The notes beneath the pieces were generated by a model. It was not told where the DNA came from, did not search any database, and was given only the letters and a program-made list of their open reading frames with translations. A program made the position numbers and the translations under genes. From contig NZ_AUHQ01000001.1 in the NCBI RefSeq assembly GCF_000423265.1, positions 62,001 through 126,000 of the forward strand: a DNA stretch of 64,000 nucleotides, written 5' to 3'. Below are positions 53,560 through 62,619 of the stretch, in pieces. The stretch comes from Ligilactobacillus saerimneri DSM 16049. Its GTDB lineage: Bacteria > Bacillota > Bacilli > Lactobacillales > Lactobacillaceae. Each line of letters starts with the position of its first letter. Position 1 is the stretch's first letter.

Positions 53560-54197
53560 TATTGATACAGACCTTTCTCACGAATATATTCTTCAACTGC
53601 ATTTGGAACCAAGTAACGAATAGACTGACCTTGCTTGACTTTAGCCCGAATTATTGAGGAACTAATGTCCAACATCGGAGTGTCGACCCACAACACAGGG
53701 TAAGGAGTTGTCACCTCATAACCAGGGCGCTTTACCCCAACCAGCTGCACCATCCGCATTAGTTGCTCAGGCTCCCGCCATTTTGGAAGGTACTCCACCA
53801 TATCGCCACCAATGATAAAGTAATAATCCGTATCAGGATGAAGCCGGCGTAACTCTTTAATCGTATCTACCGTATAACTAATACCACCCCGGCGTAACTC
53901 AATATCTTCAGTAGCAAATAAACTATTATCAGCAATAGCTAATTGAAGCATTTTTAACCGCCGGTAACCATTGATTGCAGCTTTATGATCCACATGGGGT
54001 GGAATATTGTCGGGCATAAATAATACCTTATCCAACCCCAGCTGGGTTCCCACTTGCTCTGCAATCATTAAGTGTCCCATATGTGGTGGGTTAAATGTTC
54101 CACCCAAAATTCCTACTCGTTTCTTTTTTCCAGTCAATTCAGGGGTTACAACGGTTTCAACCGCAGTATCTGTTATCGTTTTGGTAGCCACCACCAA
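53559..54197 (-). CDS. nadD: Nicotinate-nucleotide adenylyltransferase
   Basis: Makes nicotinic acid adenine dinucleotide for NAD synthesis. The motifs ILGGTFNPPHMGHLMIA and the ISSSIIRAKVKQGQSIRYLVP ending are clear. There are about 28 residues before the nucleotidyltransferase core (VETVVTPELTGKKKRVG), longer than usual, and the frame begins at TTG/GTG codons after GGGGAG, so the exact start is uncertain. Confidence 0.93.
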   Translation of the reverse strand: MVVATKTITDTAVETVVTPELTGKKKRVGILGGTFNPPHMGHLMIAEQVGTQLGLDKVLFMPDNIPPHVDHKAAINGYRRLKMLQLAIADNSLFATEDIELRRGGISYTVDTIKELRRLHPDTDYYFIIGGDMVEYLPKWREPEQLMRMVQLVGVKRPGYEVTTPYPVLWVDTPMLDISSSIIRAKVKQGQSIRYLVPNAVEEYIREKGLYQ

Positions 54198-54215
54198 TCA
54201 ACTCCCCTCTGCTTC

Positions 54216-54521
54216 CTACAGTGCTTCAACTTCTAAGGAGTAATGGCGGTTTTGGGGCTTACTAGACTTTTTGTACAAAACGAGCACATGTCCAATAACC
54301 TGAACCACTTCAATCTTACTGTGTTCTGCCAGAAATGCTACCACTTCTTCAGGTTCAATGATTGAATTTTGTAAAATATTAACTTTGATTAATTCCCGTT
54401 TCTCAACCGCTTCTTCAACTTGTTTGAGCCACTCAGTACTCAACCCGTCTTTACCAATTTGAAAAACCGGCCGCATATTGTGGGCTTGACTACGTAAATA
54501 TCTCTTTTGCTTTCCGCGCAT
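54216..54521 (-). CDS. yhbY: YhbY/CRS1-YhbY RNA-binding protein (YqeI)
   Basis: A 101-residue RNA-binding protein implicated in 50S assembly: VFQIGKDGLSTEWLKQVEEA and KVNILQN are the family core. The ATG at 54521 (MRGKQKRYL) follows GGAGGG and is preferred over the upstream in-frame codon. It lies between yqeH and nadD. Confidence 0.94.
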   Translation of the reverse strand: MRGKQKRYLRSQAHNMRPVFQIGKDGLSTEWLKQVEEAVEKRELIKVNILQNSIIEPEEVVAFLAEHSKIEVVQVIGHVLVLYKKSSKPQNRHYSLEVEAL

Positions 54522-54545
54522 AATTCCCTCCATGAATATTATCTA

Positions 54546-55655
54546 TTAGATCATTGCTCTGCGGACCACCACGTCAACGTTTTCCGGTGCCCAAGCTGCT
54601 ACTTTGGCCCCAGGTTTGACAGTTATCCACCCCAAACCAGCGAAAACAATATCTGTTTTTTCACTCACTGTAAACTCAAACCGTTTGAGCGGTGGGAAAT
54701 CAGCCATATCTTCTTGGTTAGGCGGTTGGAGTAACTCCCCTGCATGTTTAGTATAGAAGTTATCTGCATTTGCCATCTTGGTCCGGTGGATCATCAAATT
54801 GTTGTCTACATAAACAGTGACCCCTTTAGGTCCACTAATGAAGTCAAACCGTGCTAGGGCCCCTAAAAATAGGGTTTGTTCCCCATTAAGCTGATACACT
54901 TTCGGCTTGATTTCTTTCTGCGGGGTTGCCAGTTTTAACGCTTTCCCCGTCAGATAGTGCGCCATTTGTCCTTTATGGATAATCCCGGGAGTATCAATCA
55001 TGTTCTTGCCGTCACCAAACGGTATTTCGATCCGATCCAAGGTTGTTCCTGGAAAACGAGACGTTGTAATCAGATCTTGAATTCCAATTCGTTGTTTGAT
55101 GATTCGGTTAATCAAGGTTGACTTCCCGACATTGGTTACCCCGACTACTTGTACATCGCGCCCCTGACGATATTTATCAATCAAGCGTAACAATTGCTCG
55201 ATCGCAAAACCTTTTTTAGCACTGGTTAAAATAACCGCTTCAGGATATAGGCCTTGCTTGTTTGCTTCTTGACGCATCCAATCTTGAAGCTTACTGCGTT
55301 TGAGTGACTTAGGCAAGAGGTCTTCTTTATTCCCCACCAGAATAATTGGGTTGTCCCCAACAAACCGCTGTAACCCTGGGATTAATGACCCGTTGAAATC
55401 AAAAATATCAACCACATTAACGATCAGTGAATCAGTATTGCCGATATTATCCAATAACCGCAAGAAATCCTTATCCGTAATATTGACATCTGTTACTTCA
55501 TTGTAGTGACGTAACCGAAAACAACGTTGACAATACAACTGACCACTCTCCAAGCCTTTTTTGATCGCTGCTTGTGGAGTATAACCAGGTTGTGCTTGAT
55601 CCTCAGATTGGATCGCAGCTCCACACCCTATACAATGTAATTGTTCTTCAGTCAT
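54546..55655 (-). CDS. yqeH: Ribosome biogenesis GTPase YqeH
   Basis: Circularly permuted GTPase for 30S assembly. It has an N-terminal zinc finger (CIGCG...YCQRC), then NKEDLLP as G4, VGVTNVGKSTLINRI as G1 and DTPGIIHKGQM as G3. The 369 residues are normal. It overlaps the yqeG stop by 8 bases. Confidence 0.96.
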   Translation of the reverse strand: MTEEQLHCIGCGAAIQSEDQAQPGYTPQAAIKKGLESGQLYCQRCFRLRHYNEVTDVNITDKDFLRLLDNIGNTDSLIVNVVDIFDFNGSLIPGLQRFVGDNPIILVGNKEDLLPKSLKRSKLQDWMRQEANKQGLYPEAVILTSAKKGFAIEQLLRLIDKYRQGRDVQVVGVTNVGKSTLINRIIKQRIGIQDLITTSRFPGTTLDRIEIPFGDGKNMIDTPGIIHKGQMAHYLTGKALKLATPQKEIKPKVYQLNGEQTLFLGALARFDFISGPKGVTVYVDNNLMIHRTKMANADNFYTKHAGELLQPPNQEDMADFPPLKRFEFTVSEKTDIVFAGLGWITVKPGAKVAAWAPENVDVVVRRAMI

Positions 55656-56178
55656 CTAGTGATTTCCTCCATTTAAACTCAAAACCTTGCTGTGTCAGTT
55701 TCTGCTTAACCTGCCCTTCAAGCATTCGGTTAAACTTAGTATTCCATGCATCAGAGGTTACCAAAGGCCGCACTAAAACACTGCGAATATGGGCGTTATT
55801 AGCAGCCCAAATATCTGTCATTAGCTGATCTCCGACCAGGATCACATCTTCAGCAGCCAAATGATAACGCTTCTTAGCAAGATTAATCCCCCGTGTTAAT
55901 GGCTTCAAGGCCCGGGCGATAAACGGCAACTCCAGTTTGGCAAGGGCCCGCGCAATCCGCTTGTGACTATTATTCGAAACGACTACTACCGGAATTTGCG
56001 CTTGCTGCATTTCTTTAAGCCACTGCTTTAGTTCTGGTGTGCCATCTGGATTATTCCAAGCGATCAAGGTATTATCCAGATCAGTCAATACTACCTTAAT
56101 TCCATGGCGTTTCAAATCAGCTGGCGATAAATCATAAATTGATTCAACCATCCATGTTGGTTTAAATTTGCCTAACAT
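55648..56178 (-). CDS. yqeG: YqeG family HAD-IIIA phosphatase
   Basis: A HAD-superfamily phosphatase: DxD motif VVLTDLDNTLIAW, VVVSNNSHKRI and LVGDQLMTDIWAAN. The ATG at 56178 (MLGKFKPTW) follows GAGGAG; the upstream in-frame TTG lies inside that site and is rejected. First gene of the yqeG-to-tmcAL cluster; related to phosphatidylglycerophosphate phosphatases, but substrate here unproven. Confidence 0.92.
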   Translation of the reverse strand: MLGKFKPTWMVESIYDLSPADLKRHGIKVVLTDLDNTLIAWNNPDGTPELKQWLKEMQQAQIPVVVVSNNSHKRIARALAKLELPFIARALKPLTRGINLAKKRYHLAAEDVILVGDQLMTDIWAANNAHIRSVLVRPLVTSDAWNTKFNRMLEGQVKQKLTQQGFEFKWRKSLDD

Positions 56179-56255
56179 CCAATTACTCCTCAAAATTTTC
56201 TTCTTTGTTAATTATACCAACCATTTAGGACAAAACCATATTATTTGGTTAATAA

Positions 56256-56292
56256 ATTAAAAAGGCTAAGACATATCGCCTCAGCCTTTTTA
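56256..56292 (-). terminator. Terminator of infC-rpmI-rplT
   Basis: AAAAAGGCTGAGGCG-type hairpin closed by AGCCTTTTTAATTT on the minus strand, directly after the rplT stop. Confidence 0.8.
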
Positions 56293-56300
56293 ATTGAAGA

Positions 56301-56660
56301 TTACTTTTCTAAAGCTTGCTTAGCTTGTTCTACAACAGCAGTAAATGCTTCTGCATCGTTAACAGCTAAGTCAGCTAACATCTTACGGTTAACTTCGATA
56401 TTAGCTAACTTCAAACCGTGCATCAACTTGCTGTAGCTGATCCCGTTTTGACGAGCAGCTGCGTTGATCCGAGCGATCCATAATTTACGGAAGTTGTTCT
56501 TAGTCTTACGCCGATCTTGGAAAGCGTATAAGTATGACTTCAGAACTTGTTCCTTAGCAGTCTTGAATAAAGCATGCTTGGAACCGCGGTAACCCTTTGC
56601 TAATTTTAAAATCTTCTTACGACGTTGGCGTGTAACAGCCCCACCTTTAACACGTGGCAT
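56301..56660 (-). CDS. rplT: 50S ribosomal protein L20
   Basis: 119 residues, [20 protein letters not shown] onward, with [13 protein letters not shown] and the C-terminal [18 protein letters not shown]. Also the autoregulator of its operon through the infC leader in Firmicutes. Lies about 90 bases after rpmI. Confidence 0.98.
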   Translation of the reverse strand: MPRVKGGAVTRQRRKKILKLAKGYRGSKHALFKTAKEQVLKSYLYAFQDRRKTKNNFRKLWIARINAAARQNGISYSKLMHGLKLANIEVNRKMLADLAVNDAEAFTAVVEQAKQALEK

Positions 56661-56748
56661 ATTAAAATTCCTCCTTGTTAATTGCCGGCCTCAACCGACA
56701 TCTCATATAATGAGAATTCGTTAAATTAACTATTGTAGCAAATGAAGT

Positions 56749-56949
56749 TTACTTCATTTGAGAAACCATTTGCTTGATCCGCTTCATATCTGAACCAGAT
56801 ACCATTGCAGCTTTCCGCAACTGACGACGTTGCTTCTTAGTCTTGCCGTGGAAACGGTGTGAAGTGAAACCGTGATGACGCTTTAAACCACCATTTCCTG
56901 TACGCTTGAAACGCTTTGTTGATGCGCGGTGTGTTTTTTGTTTTGGCAT
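56749..56949 (-). CDS. rpmI: 50S ribosomal protein L35
   Basis: 66 residues, [20 protein letters not shown], strongly basic. GGAGG precedes the start. It lies between infC and rplT in the universal order. Confidence 0.98.
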   Translation of the reverse strand: MPKQKTHRASTKRFKRTGNGGLKRHHGFTSHRFHGKTKKQRRQLRKAAMVSGSDMKRIKQMVSQMK

Positions 56950-56977
56950 AATAATATCCTCCTAGTTATAACAGTAA

Positions 56978-57493
56978 TTACTTATCTGTTTTAGGCGCTA
57001 ACACTAAGAACATGCTACGCCCATCCATCTTAGCTCTAGATTCAACGGAGGCAACATCCTGAGTTGCTTCAGCAAATCTTTGAAGTACTTCACGACCAAT
57101 ATCCTTGTGAGTAATTGCACGGCCTTTAAATCTAATTGAAACCCGTACCTTATCTCCCTTGGAAATAAATCTGTGAGCATTTCTAACTTTTGTATTGAAG
57201 TCATTAGTGTCAATTGTTGGACTTAAACGTACTTCCTTAACGTTGGCAGTCTTTTGACGCTTCCGAGCTTCTCGTTGCTTCTTTTGCAACTCGAAGCGAT
57301 ATTTACCATAATCCATGATTCGTGCTACCGGTGGCTTAGCCTTTGGCGCAACTAAAACTAAGTCTAAGTTTTGTTGTTCAGCCATGGCTAAAGCTTCCTG
57401 CTTGGACTTTACGCCCAACTGTGAACCATCGCTGGCAATCAACCGAACTTCGCGAGCCCGAATGCCTTCATTAACCATCTTATCAAATGCTAT
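56978..57493 (-). CDS. infC: Translation initiation factor IF-3 (ATA start)
   Basis: Keeps subunits apart and checks start codons. The N domain reads [19 protein letters not shown], then the linker and the C domain ([16 protein letters not shown]). The first ATG (57478) lies 22 bases from the ribosome binding site. A perfect GGAGGTG (57501-57507) is 7 bases upstream of an ATA codon (57491-57493), giving an N-terminus of I/M-A-F-D-K before MVNEG. infC uses rare start codons in many bacteria, so ATA is chosen; 171 residues. An L20-type leader precedes it. Confidence 0.93.
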   Translation of the reverse strand: MAFDKMVNEGIRAREVRLIASDGSQLGVKSKQEALAMAEQQNLDLVLVAPKAKPPVARIMDYGKYRFELQKKQREARKRQKTANVKEVRLSPTIDTNDFNTKVRNAHRFISKGDKVRVSIRFKGRAITHKDIGREVLQRFAEATQDVASVESRAKMDGRSMFLVLAPKTDK

Positions 57494-57538
57494 GGTGCTT
57501 CACCTCCAAATAAATTCAGAGAAAGTGCAGACAGATGT

Positions 57539-57665
57539 AAAAAAGGTGCTGGTATCCAATAATATCCAGCACCCTAATCCGTTTTTAGCGGAATTAATTT
57601 CACTAATATCTGCCCCGGGACCACTGTCCCTTAGGCGAGAAGCGGGTGCTTCTGCTTTTTCTCAA
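57539..57665 (-). ncRNA. L20-type leader with attenuator upstream of infC
   Basis: The transcript begins with a GAGAAAAAGCAGAAGCACCC segment whose AGAAGC pairs with GCTTCT, characteristic of Firmicutes infC leaders. A central stem-loop and a terminator hairpin (GGTGCTGGATA...ATACCAGCACC, 57545-57573) with a T6 run follow. High L20 should favour termination. Confidence 0.8.
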
Positions 57666-57711
57666 CTCTTAGTAGTCTAGCAGGCAATATCCTTCCTGTC
57701 AAGACTTACAA

Positions 57712-59526
57712 TTATTTTTTCCGACTGTAACTTGCAATATCTGCTAGCAGTTCACTTTCAAAGTCAGCAAATGCAAGCGTAGCAGCCTTGTCTTCCCCGT
57801 ATTTCCGAACAGAAACAGATTGGTTAGCCATTTCATCATTTCCGACAACCAACGTGTATGGAACTTTTTGGGTTTGAGTTTCCCGAATCTTGTAACCCAT
57901 CTTTTCGTTACGGTGGTCAACCACAACCCGCACGTTAGCTGCCCGTAACTTAGCTGCTAAGTCTTCAGCGTACTCACCATGCTTGTCATCAGAAACAGGA
58001 ATGATGTGCACTTGTTCTGGTGCTAACCATGTTGGGAAAGCTCCCTTATAGATTTCCGTTAAGTAGGCAATGAATCTTTCCATTGTTCCCACAACCCCAC
58101 GGTGAATCATAACTGGTTGGTGTTCTTGACCATCTTTACCAGTGTACTTGAGGCCGAAGCGTTCTGGCAACATGAAGTCTAACTGAATAGTAGACATTGT
58201 TTCTTCATTTCCCAGAGCCGTCTTAGTTTGAATGTCCAACTTTGGACCATAGAATGCGGCTTCCCCTTCAGCTTCATAATAATCTAAGTTCAGGTCATCC
58301 ATGGCTGCCTTTAACATGGATTGGGATTGTTCCCACATTTCGTCATTAGCATAATACTTCTCAGTATTCTTAGGATCACGATATGAAAGACGGAAAGTAT
58401 AATCAGTAATGTCAAAGTCTTCATAAACACTCATGATCAACTTCAAGATCTTAGCAAATTCACTCCGAATTTGATCCAAGGTAACAAAAGTGTGCCCATC
58501 GTTGAGCGTCATTTCACGCACCCGTTGTAAACCTGATAAAGCCCCAGACTTTTCATAACGGTGCATCATCCCTAATTCCGCAATCCGCAATGGTAAGTCA
58601 CGGTAGGACCGCAAGTGGTGCTTGTAGACTTGGATATGGCTTGGGCAGTTCATTGGCCGCAATTCCAACATTTCGCCATCACCCATGTCCATTGGTGGGA
58701 ACATGTCATCCCGGTAGTGTTCCCAGTGACCTGATGTCTTGTAAGCATCAAGGTTCATCAAGACAGGAGTATAAACGTGTTGGTAACCATCGGCTACTTC
58801 CCGGTCGATGATGTAACGTTCAATCGTCCGCCGAATTGTGGACCCCTTTGGCATCCAGTATGGTAAACCAGCACCAACTTTTGGATCAACAAAGAAGAGG
58901 TCCAATTGGCTCCCGATTACCCGGTGGTCGCGTTCCTTAGCTTCTTGACGCCGTTGCAGGTCTGCTTCTAAGTCATCTTTCTTATAGAAAGCCGTCCCAT
59001 AAATCCGTTGCAGCATTGGGTTGGAAGACATTCCCTTCCAGTAAGCCCCAGCTACTGATAATAACTTGTAGTTCTTGATTAAGTTAGAGTATACCAGGAT
59101 TGGTGCATTGGCAGGAGCAACAAAATCCCCTGCCTTGTAGAGGTTTACCTTATCGTCTTGAGCTGCTTCTTGGAGCAATTCAACTGTATAAGGATCTGCT
59201 GCATATTGGGCTGCTAATTCATCAACATCACCTACAACATGTTCAACCTTCAAGTTTGCCTTCGCAAATTCCTTAATTTTTGCTTCTAAAGCTGCTAATT
59301 CATCGACAGAAACTTGCATCTCATCTCGGTCTGAATCAACGTAAAAACCTTCGTCACTGTCTTTAGCGCCGACATATTCCCCTAAGCGAATCCCAGCAAA
59401 ACTATCAGTCAATGCTGCCCGTAAGAAGAAAGCAACTGATTCACGCAGGGCTTGCAAGCCTTCCTGAGAATCACGATCAATTTTGTTAACTGAACCGTCT
59501 GGTAACATTACTGCAACTTGTGCCAT
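57712..59526 (-). CDS. thrS: Threonyl-tRNA synthetase lacking TGS and editing site
   Basis: Charges tRNA-Thr. 604 residues against roughly 640-650 in the family. The core is intact: Cys in LRPMNCPSH, His in TLNDGHTF and [15 protein letters not shown] (zinc ligands), motif 2 [18 protein letters not shown] and a C-terminal anticodon domain. The N-terminus is abnormal. Only about 20 residues remain of the TGS domain ([11 protein letters not shown] then [10 protein letters not shown]). The editing motif HxxxH is E29-SVA-F33, and the DLCRGxH loop is replaced by DFVAPANAP near 134-142. The flanking editing fold is recognisable ([12 protein letters not shown]). Loss of Ser-tRNA-Thr proofreading is inferred. 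Controlled by a T-box leader. Confidence 0.95.
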   Translation of the reverse strand: MAQVAVMLPDGSVNKIDRDSQEGLQALRESVAFFLRAALTDSFAGIRLGEYVGAKDSDEGFYVDSDRDEMQVSVDELAALEAKIKEFAKANLKVEHVVGDVDELAAQYAADPYTVELLQEAAQDDKVNLYKAGDFVAPANAPILVYSNLIKNYKLLSVAGAYWKGMSSNPMLQRIYGTAFYKKDDLEADLQRRQEAKERDHRVIGSQLDLFFVDPKVGAGLPYWMPKGSTIRRTIERYIIDREVADGYQHVYTPVLMNLDAYKTSGHWEHYRDDMFPPMDMGDGEMLELRPMNCPSHIQVYKHHLRSYRDLPLRIAELGMMHRYEKSGALSGLQRVREMTLNDGHTFVTLDQIRSEFAKILKLIMSVYEDFDITDYTFRLSYRDPKNTEKYYANDEMWEQSQSMLKAAMDDLNLDYYEAEGEAAFYGPKLDIQTKTALGNEETMSTIQLDFMLPERFGLKYTGKDGQEHQPVMIHRGVVGTMERFIAYLTEIYKGAFPTWLAPEQVHIIPVSDDKHGEYAEDLAAKLRAANVRVVVDHRNEKMGYKIRETQTQKVPYTLVVGNDEMANQSVSVRKYGEDKAATLAFADFESELLADIASYSRKK

Positions 59527-59554
59527 AATCTCAATCTCCTTTTTATAAATTAAA

Positions 59555-59806
59555 TAAAAAAGCCCCTAGCACCGTCTAAATACGGCACTAGGGACGTCAT
59601 TAACATCTTTAATAACGTGGTTCCACCCACATTCAAGTAGACCTAGTCTACTCCTCTCATAGTTGGTAACGGAAACTACCCGGCTCGACTTTGCATCCAG
59701 CTCTATTGGTTATGGTGGTAAGTCAACCTTTGATTGTTCTCAGTCCCTCAATCATCCCTGTTTATGGTTGACCGTTTGTCCTTAACTAGATTTACATCTA
59801 TTAAAC
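59555..59806 (-). promoter_or_regulatory. T-box riboswitch of thrS
   Basis: The minus-strand leader contains the T-box sequence GGGTGGAACCACG (about 59616-59628) and a terminator hairpin CCCTAGTGCCG...CGGTGCTAGGGG (59562-59594) with a T run. Upstream is a long Stem I region. The likely specifier codon is ACC in CTTACCACC, matching threonine, although I did not fold the RNA. Uncharged tRNA-Thr should block termination. Confidence 0.92.
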
Positions 59807-59812
59807 CACTTC

Positions 59813-59841
59813 ATATTATTGAAGGCAAGGAAAATTTGTAA
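59813..59841 (-). promoter_or_regulatory. Promoter of thrS
   Basis: TTACAA (59836-59841), 17-base spacer, TAATAT (59813-59818) on the minus strand, right after the dnaI stop and before the T-box. Confidence 0.75.
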
Positions 59842-60762
59842 CTAATTGCGCCGCCAATTCTTGCCCGATACTGCCATTTCTTTAGATAAATACCGTACCC
59901 GCTCCATAATTCGCTTAGCCTTCAAGGGCTCCACCACGGAGTTAGTGCTGTATGCTAAATGTTCTTCCAGTTCAGCTTGCGTTTTGTTGGACGTGAAGAA
60001 GGTTGGTAATTCTTCTTGCATCCGGTACTCCAAGATAACCCCTAAAACATCATCCCGCAACCAGCCACTCATCGTTTCAGCTCCAATATCATCTAAAATT
60101 AAAATTGGCGCTTGTTTGATACCGTTGATCTCTTTAAGGACAACATTTTCTGAAATACTATCTTTGAAACGAACTGCTAATGATGGAAAATGGGCTAAAG
60201 TACAAGCAATATCTTTACGGGCTAATTCATGAGCCATGGCAGCCATCAAGTACGTTTTTCCCACCCCAAATGGACCGGTTAGGTATAAGCCCTGGTGAAA
60301 TTCACCCGGGTTTGACACATACTCTTTAACGAAATTAACTGCTGCTAATAAGGCAGCATCGCGCCCTTCTTCCCGCTGATAGTTCCTGAAGTTTGCATTA
60401 CGCATACTTTTCGGAACATTGATCGTAGTAAACCGCTTTTGAGCTGCCTGTACCTGCTGTTTCCGCACTAATTCAGCGGTAGGAATATAAGTTACCTCGA
60501 CTTTACCCCGCACCAAGCTCAAGGCCGGCGTATAGCCCGGCATGAAGGTTTTTTGCCCCGCTGCAATTTTTTGCTTAACATCATAGTACTCATATAATTT
60601 ACTTGCATTTGTCGCAATAAAAGCCTGGGCGTCTGGGACTTCAGCCTGCATAATAAACTGTTGGATCTCCTTGTCCTGTGCCAACTGGCGTAGCATTTCT
60701 TGATATTCATGGAGGTTTTCCCGGGGGAATTTACTCCGTAAAATTCTGCCCATGTTTTCCAT
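59842..60762 (-). CDS. dnaI: Primosomal protein DnaI (helicase loader)
   Basis: AAA+ loader of the replicative helicase. The P-loop is LTGPFGVGKTYLMAAMA, Walker B LILDDIGAETMS. An N-terminal region precedes this. The 306 residues are normal. AAGGAGG lies before the ATG at 60762. It follows dnaB as in Bacillus. Confidence 0.95.
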   Translation of the reverse strand: MENMGRILRSKFPRENLHEYQEMLRQLAQDKEIQQFIMQAEVPDAQAFIATNASKLYEYYDVKQKIAAGQKTFMPGYTPALSLVRGKVEVTYIPTAELVRKQQVQAAQKRFTTINVPKSMRNANFRNYQREEGRDAALLAAVNFVKEYVSNPGEFHQGLYLTGPFGVGKTYLMAAMAHELARKDIACTLAHFPSLAVRFKDSISENVVLKEINGIKQAPILILDDIGAETMSGWLRDDVLGVILEYRMQEELPTFFTSNKTQAELEEHLAYSTNSVVEPLKAKRIMERVRYLSKEMAVSGKNWRRN

Positions 60763-60775
60763 TTAATATTCCTCC

Positions 60776-62125
60776 TTATTTACCCAGCAAACGATCCAAA
60801 TCAGCTAATCCTTGATCAATATCATTTTTTGTCTGTGATTCTGACTGACCCATAGCTTTCGCATTCGCCCGCTTCCCTTGTTCTGGCTTTTGTGTCTGTG
60901 CTTGTGTTTGGGCCCATTGGGGTAACTTTTCTTTACTAAATACACGTTGCTTCTGCCTACGAGCAGTGCGATCTTGGGTTCTTTTTTCTTTCCACTGGCG
61001 CACATAAACAATTGCTTGTTCCGGTGTCCGCACCCGATTAGCTCCCCAGTTGGAAATGGTACGTTCAACCGTACTGGCCCGTAAATTATCAAAATTTTGA
61101 TCCACCAGATAATAATGCAACATAATATTAATAATTCCTGGAGCTATTCCTTGCTGTAACAAGTTTTGCACCACATATTTATCCGCCCGTGTCGGAAAAC
61201 TAGCTGTATTGCGCGCAGCATTTTTTTGTTCAAAAATAGCCTGCAAAAACGCCATTGGTGGATATGCTTTGGCAGCAGTTGCCAAATTTTGCTCAGCTGC
61301 TGTTAGCTTTACTTCAGTTGAAGTTTGGTCCGCAGCTGTTCTCTTTTTTCCTACCTTAGCCTGTGAACTATAACGTGCCATTGCCTGGTTGCTAAGTTGG
61401 TTAAAATCAACGTAACCCTGTTCATCCGCTACTGAATCAATCAAATTTACCAGCGCTAACTCGTTAAGTCCGTACATAACGCCTACACTATAAGCAACCC
61501 GGATGTTTTGCTTGAAATTACTTGTATCCAGATAAGTTTTTTTATGTAAAAGCTGGTCAACAAATTCAAAATCAATTGGGTTGGTGGCTGGCAGGGTTAC
61601 TGCCACATCAGCCCAAATAGGTGACTGTTTAGCTCGTACTTGGTCCCCCACTGCTTGCCGCAGTAGCTGCTGGATTGCAGGCGTATTAAAAGATAATTCG
61701 CGTTTCCACGCAGCGGCCATCCCCGTGCCAATACTTGCTGTCAATCGTTCACTTAATTGTGGATCATCAAAAAAACGAGTTGGTGACAACGGCGGATTCA
61801 TCACCAACAAGACCCAGTTTCCCAGCTGATCGTGCTGGCGGACAACCTGGAGCAAGTTGACCTGGACTAACTGTTGGGCTGCAGTTGCCAAATCCTCGAT
61901 CCCAAAATTCAGCTGTACAAAAAGATCTTTTAGAGGACGCCGTTCACTAACTAGCGGTTCGGGAGTCAACGTGGTTTGCAGTGTGGCATATAGGCCCACG
62001 GCTCCTGGCCCAACGATGGGCTGATACAGGCGCGTAATGGTTGCTAAGTCCGCCCCACTAATATTATCGGTAGCAATAACAACATAGCCATCGTTTCCTG
62101 CCAAGTGTTGCCACTGTTGCTCCAT
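60776..62125 (-). CDS. dnaB: Replication initiation/membrane attachment protein DnaB
   Basis: Works with DnaD and DnaI to load helicase at oriC and restart sites. 449 residues of the Firmicutes DnaB (DnaD/DnaB-like) type: LYQPIVGPGAVGLYATL early and AIVYVRQWKEKR late, with a Gln/Lys-rich C-terminus. It lies between nrdR and dnaI. Confidence 0.93.
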   Translation of the reverse strand: MEQQWQHLAGNDGYVVIATDNISGADLATITRLYQPIVGPGAVGLYATLQTTLTPEPLVSERRPLKDLFVQLNFGIEDLATAAQQLVQVNLLQVVRQHDQLGNWVLLVMNPPLSPTRFFDDPQLSERLTASIGTGMAAAWKRELSFNTPAIQQLLRQAVGDQVRAKQSPIWADVAVTLPATNPIDFEFVDQLLHKKTYLDTSNFKQNIRVAYSVGVMYGLNELALVNLIDSVADEQGYVDFNQLSNQAMARYSSQAKVGKKRTAADQTSTEVKLTAAEQNLATAAKAYPPMAFLQAIFEQKNAARNTASFPTRADKYVVQNLLQQGIAPGIINIMLHYYLVDQNFDNLRASTVERTISNWGANRVRTPEQAIVYVRQWKEKRTQDRTARRQKQRVFSKEKLPQWAQTQAQTQKPEQGKRANAKAMGQSESQTKNDIDQGLADLDRLLGK

Positions 62126-62139
62126 CGCGATCTTCCTTT

Positions 62140-62610
62140 CTACTTCCTAGCCTTTTTATCCCGTGCCATTAATTCTTCTAGCTCATCCCGAAAAGCCGCC
62201 ATGTCCTTGAATTGGCGATAAACACTGGCAAAACGAATATATGCCACTTCATCAACATCGGCCAAAATTCCCATGATATATTCACCGATCAATTGGCTAG
62301 AAACCTCGGTCCCCCCCACTGACCGCACCTTATTTTCAACTTGATTGACGATCGCGGTGATTTGATCCATGCCAACAGGACGCTTTTCAGTCGCCCGCAC
62401 GATCCCCTTCAGGATCTTCTCACGGTTAAACTCTTCCCGCGTCCCGTTCTTTTTGATAACCAGTAATGGGGTGGCTTCTACCCGCTCAAAAGTCGTAAAG
62501 CGAAAACCACAATTTGTACATTCGCGGCGACGCCGAATTGCATGCCCTTCATCTGCTGGACGACTATCAACCACCCGTGATCCTTCTTCATGACATTTTG
62601 GACATTTCAT
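62140..62610 (-). CDS. nrdR: Transcriptional repressor NrdR
   Basis: Represses ribonucleotide reductase genes. It has an N-terminal zinc ribbon ([17 protein letters not shown]...CTNC) and an ATP-cone domain ([19 protein letters not shown]). The ATG at 62610 gives the normal N-terminus of 156 residues; the frame is open to a GTG at 62619. Neighbour of dnaB and coaE as usual. Confidence 0.95.
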   Translation of the reverse strand: MKCPKCHEEGSRVVDSRPADEGHAIRRRRECTNCGFRFTTFERVEATPLLVIKKNGTREEFNREKILKGIVRATEKRPVGMDQITAIVNQVENKVRSVGGTEVSSQLIGEYIMGILADVDEVAYIRFASVYRQFKDMAAFRDELEELMARDKKARK

Positions 62611-62619
62611 TATGTTCAC

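Noticed and set aside
56749-56949. Possible zinc or DNA-binding protein from its high basic content
   Set aside because: It is ribosomal protein L35 by sequence and gene order.
57315-57680. 121-codon plus-strand frame across the infC start
   Set aside because: Antisense to infC and its leader RNA; no domain and no ribosome binding site.
59846-60232. 128-codon plus-strand frame
   Set aside because: Antisense to dnaI, whose AAA+ motifs are unmistakable; Ser/Leu/Lys-rich shadow.
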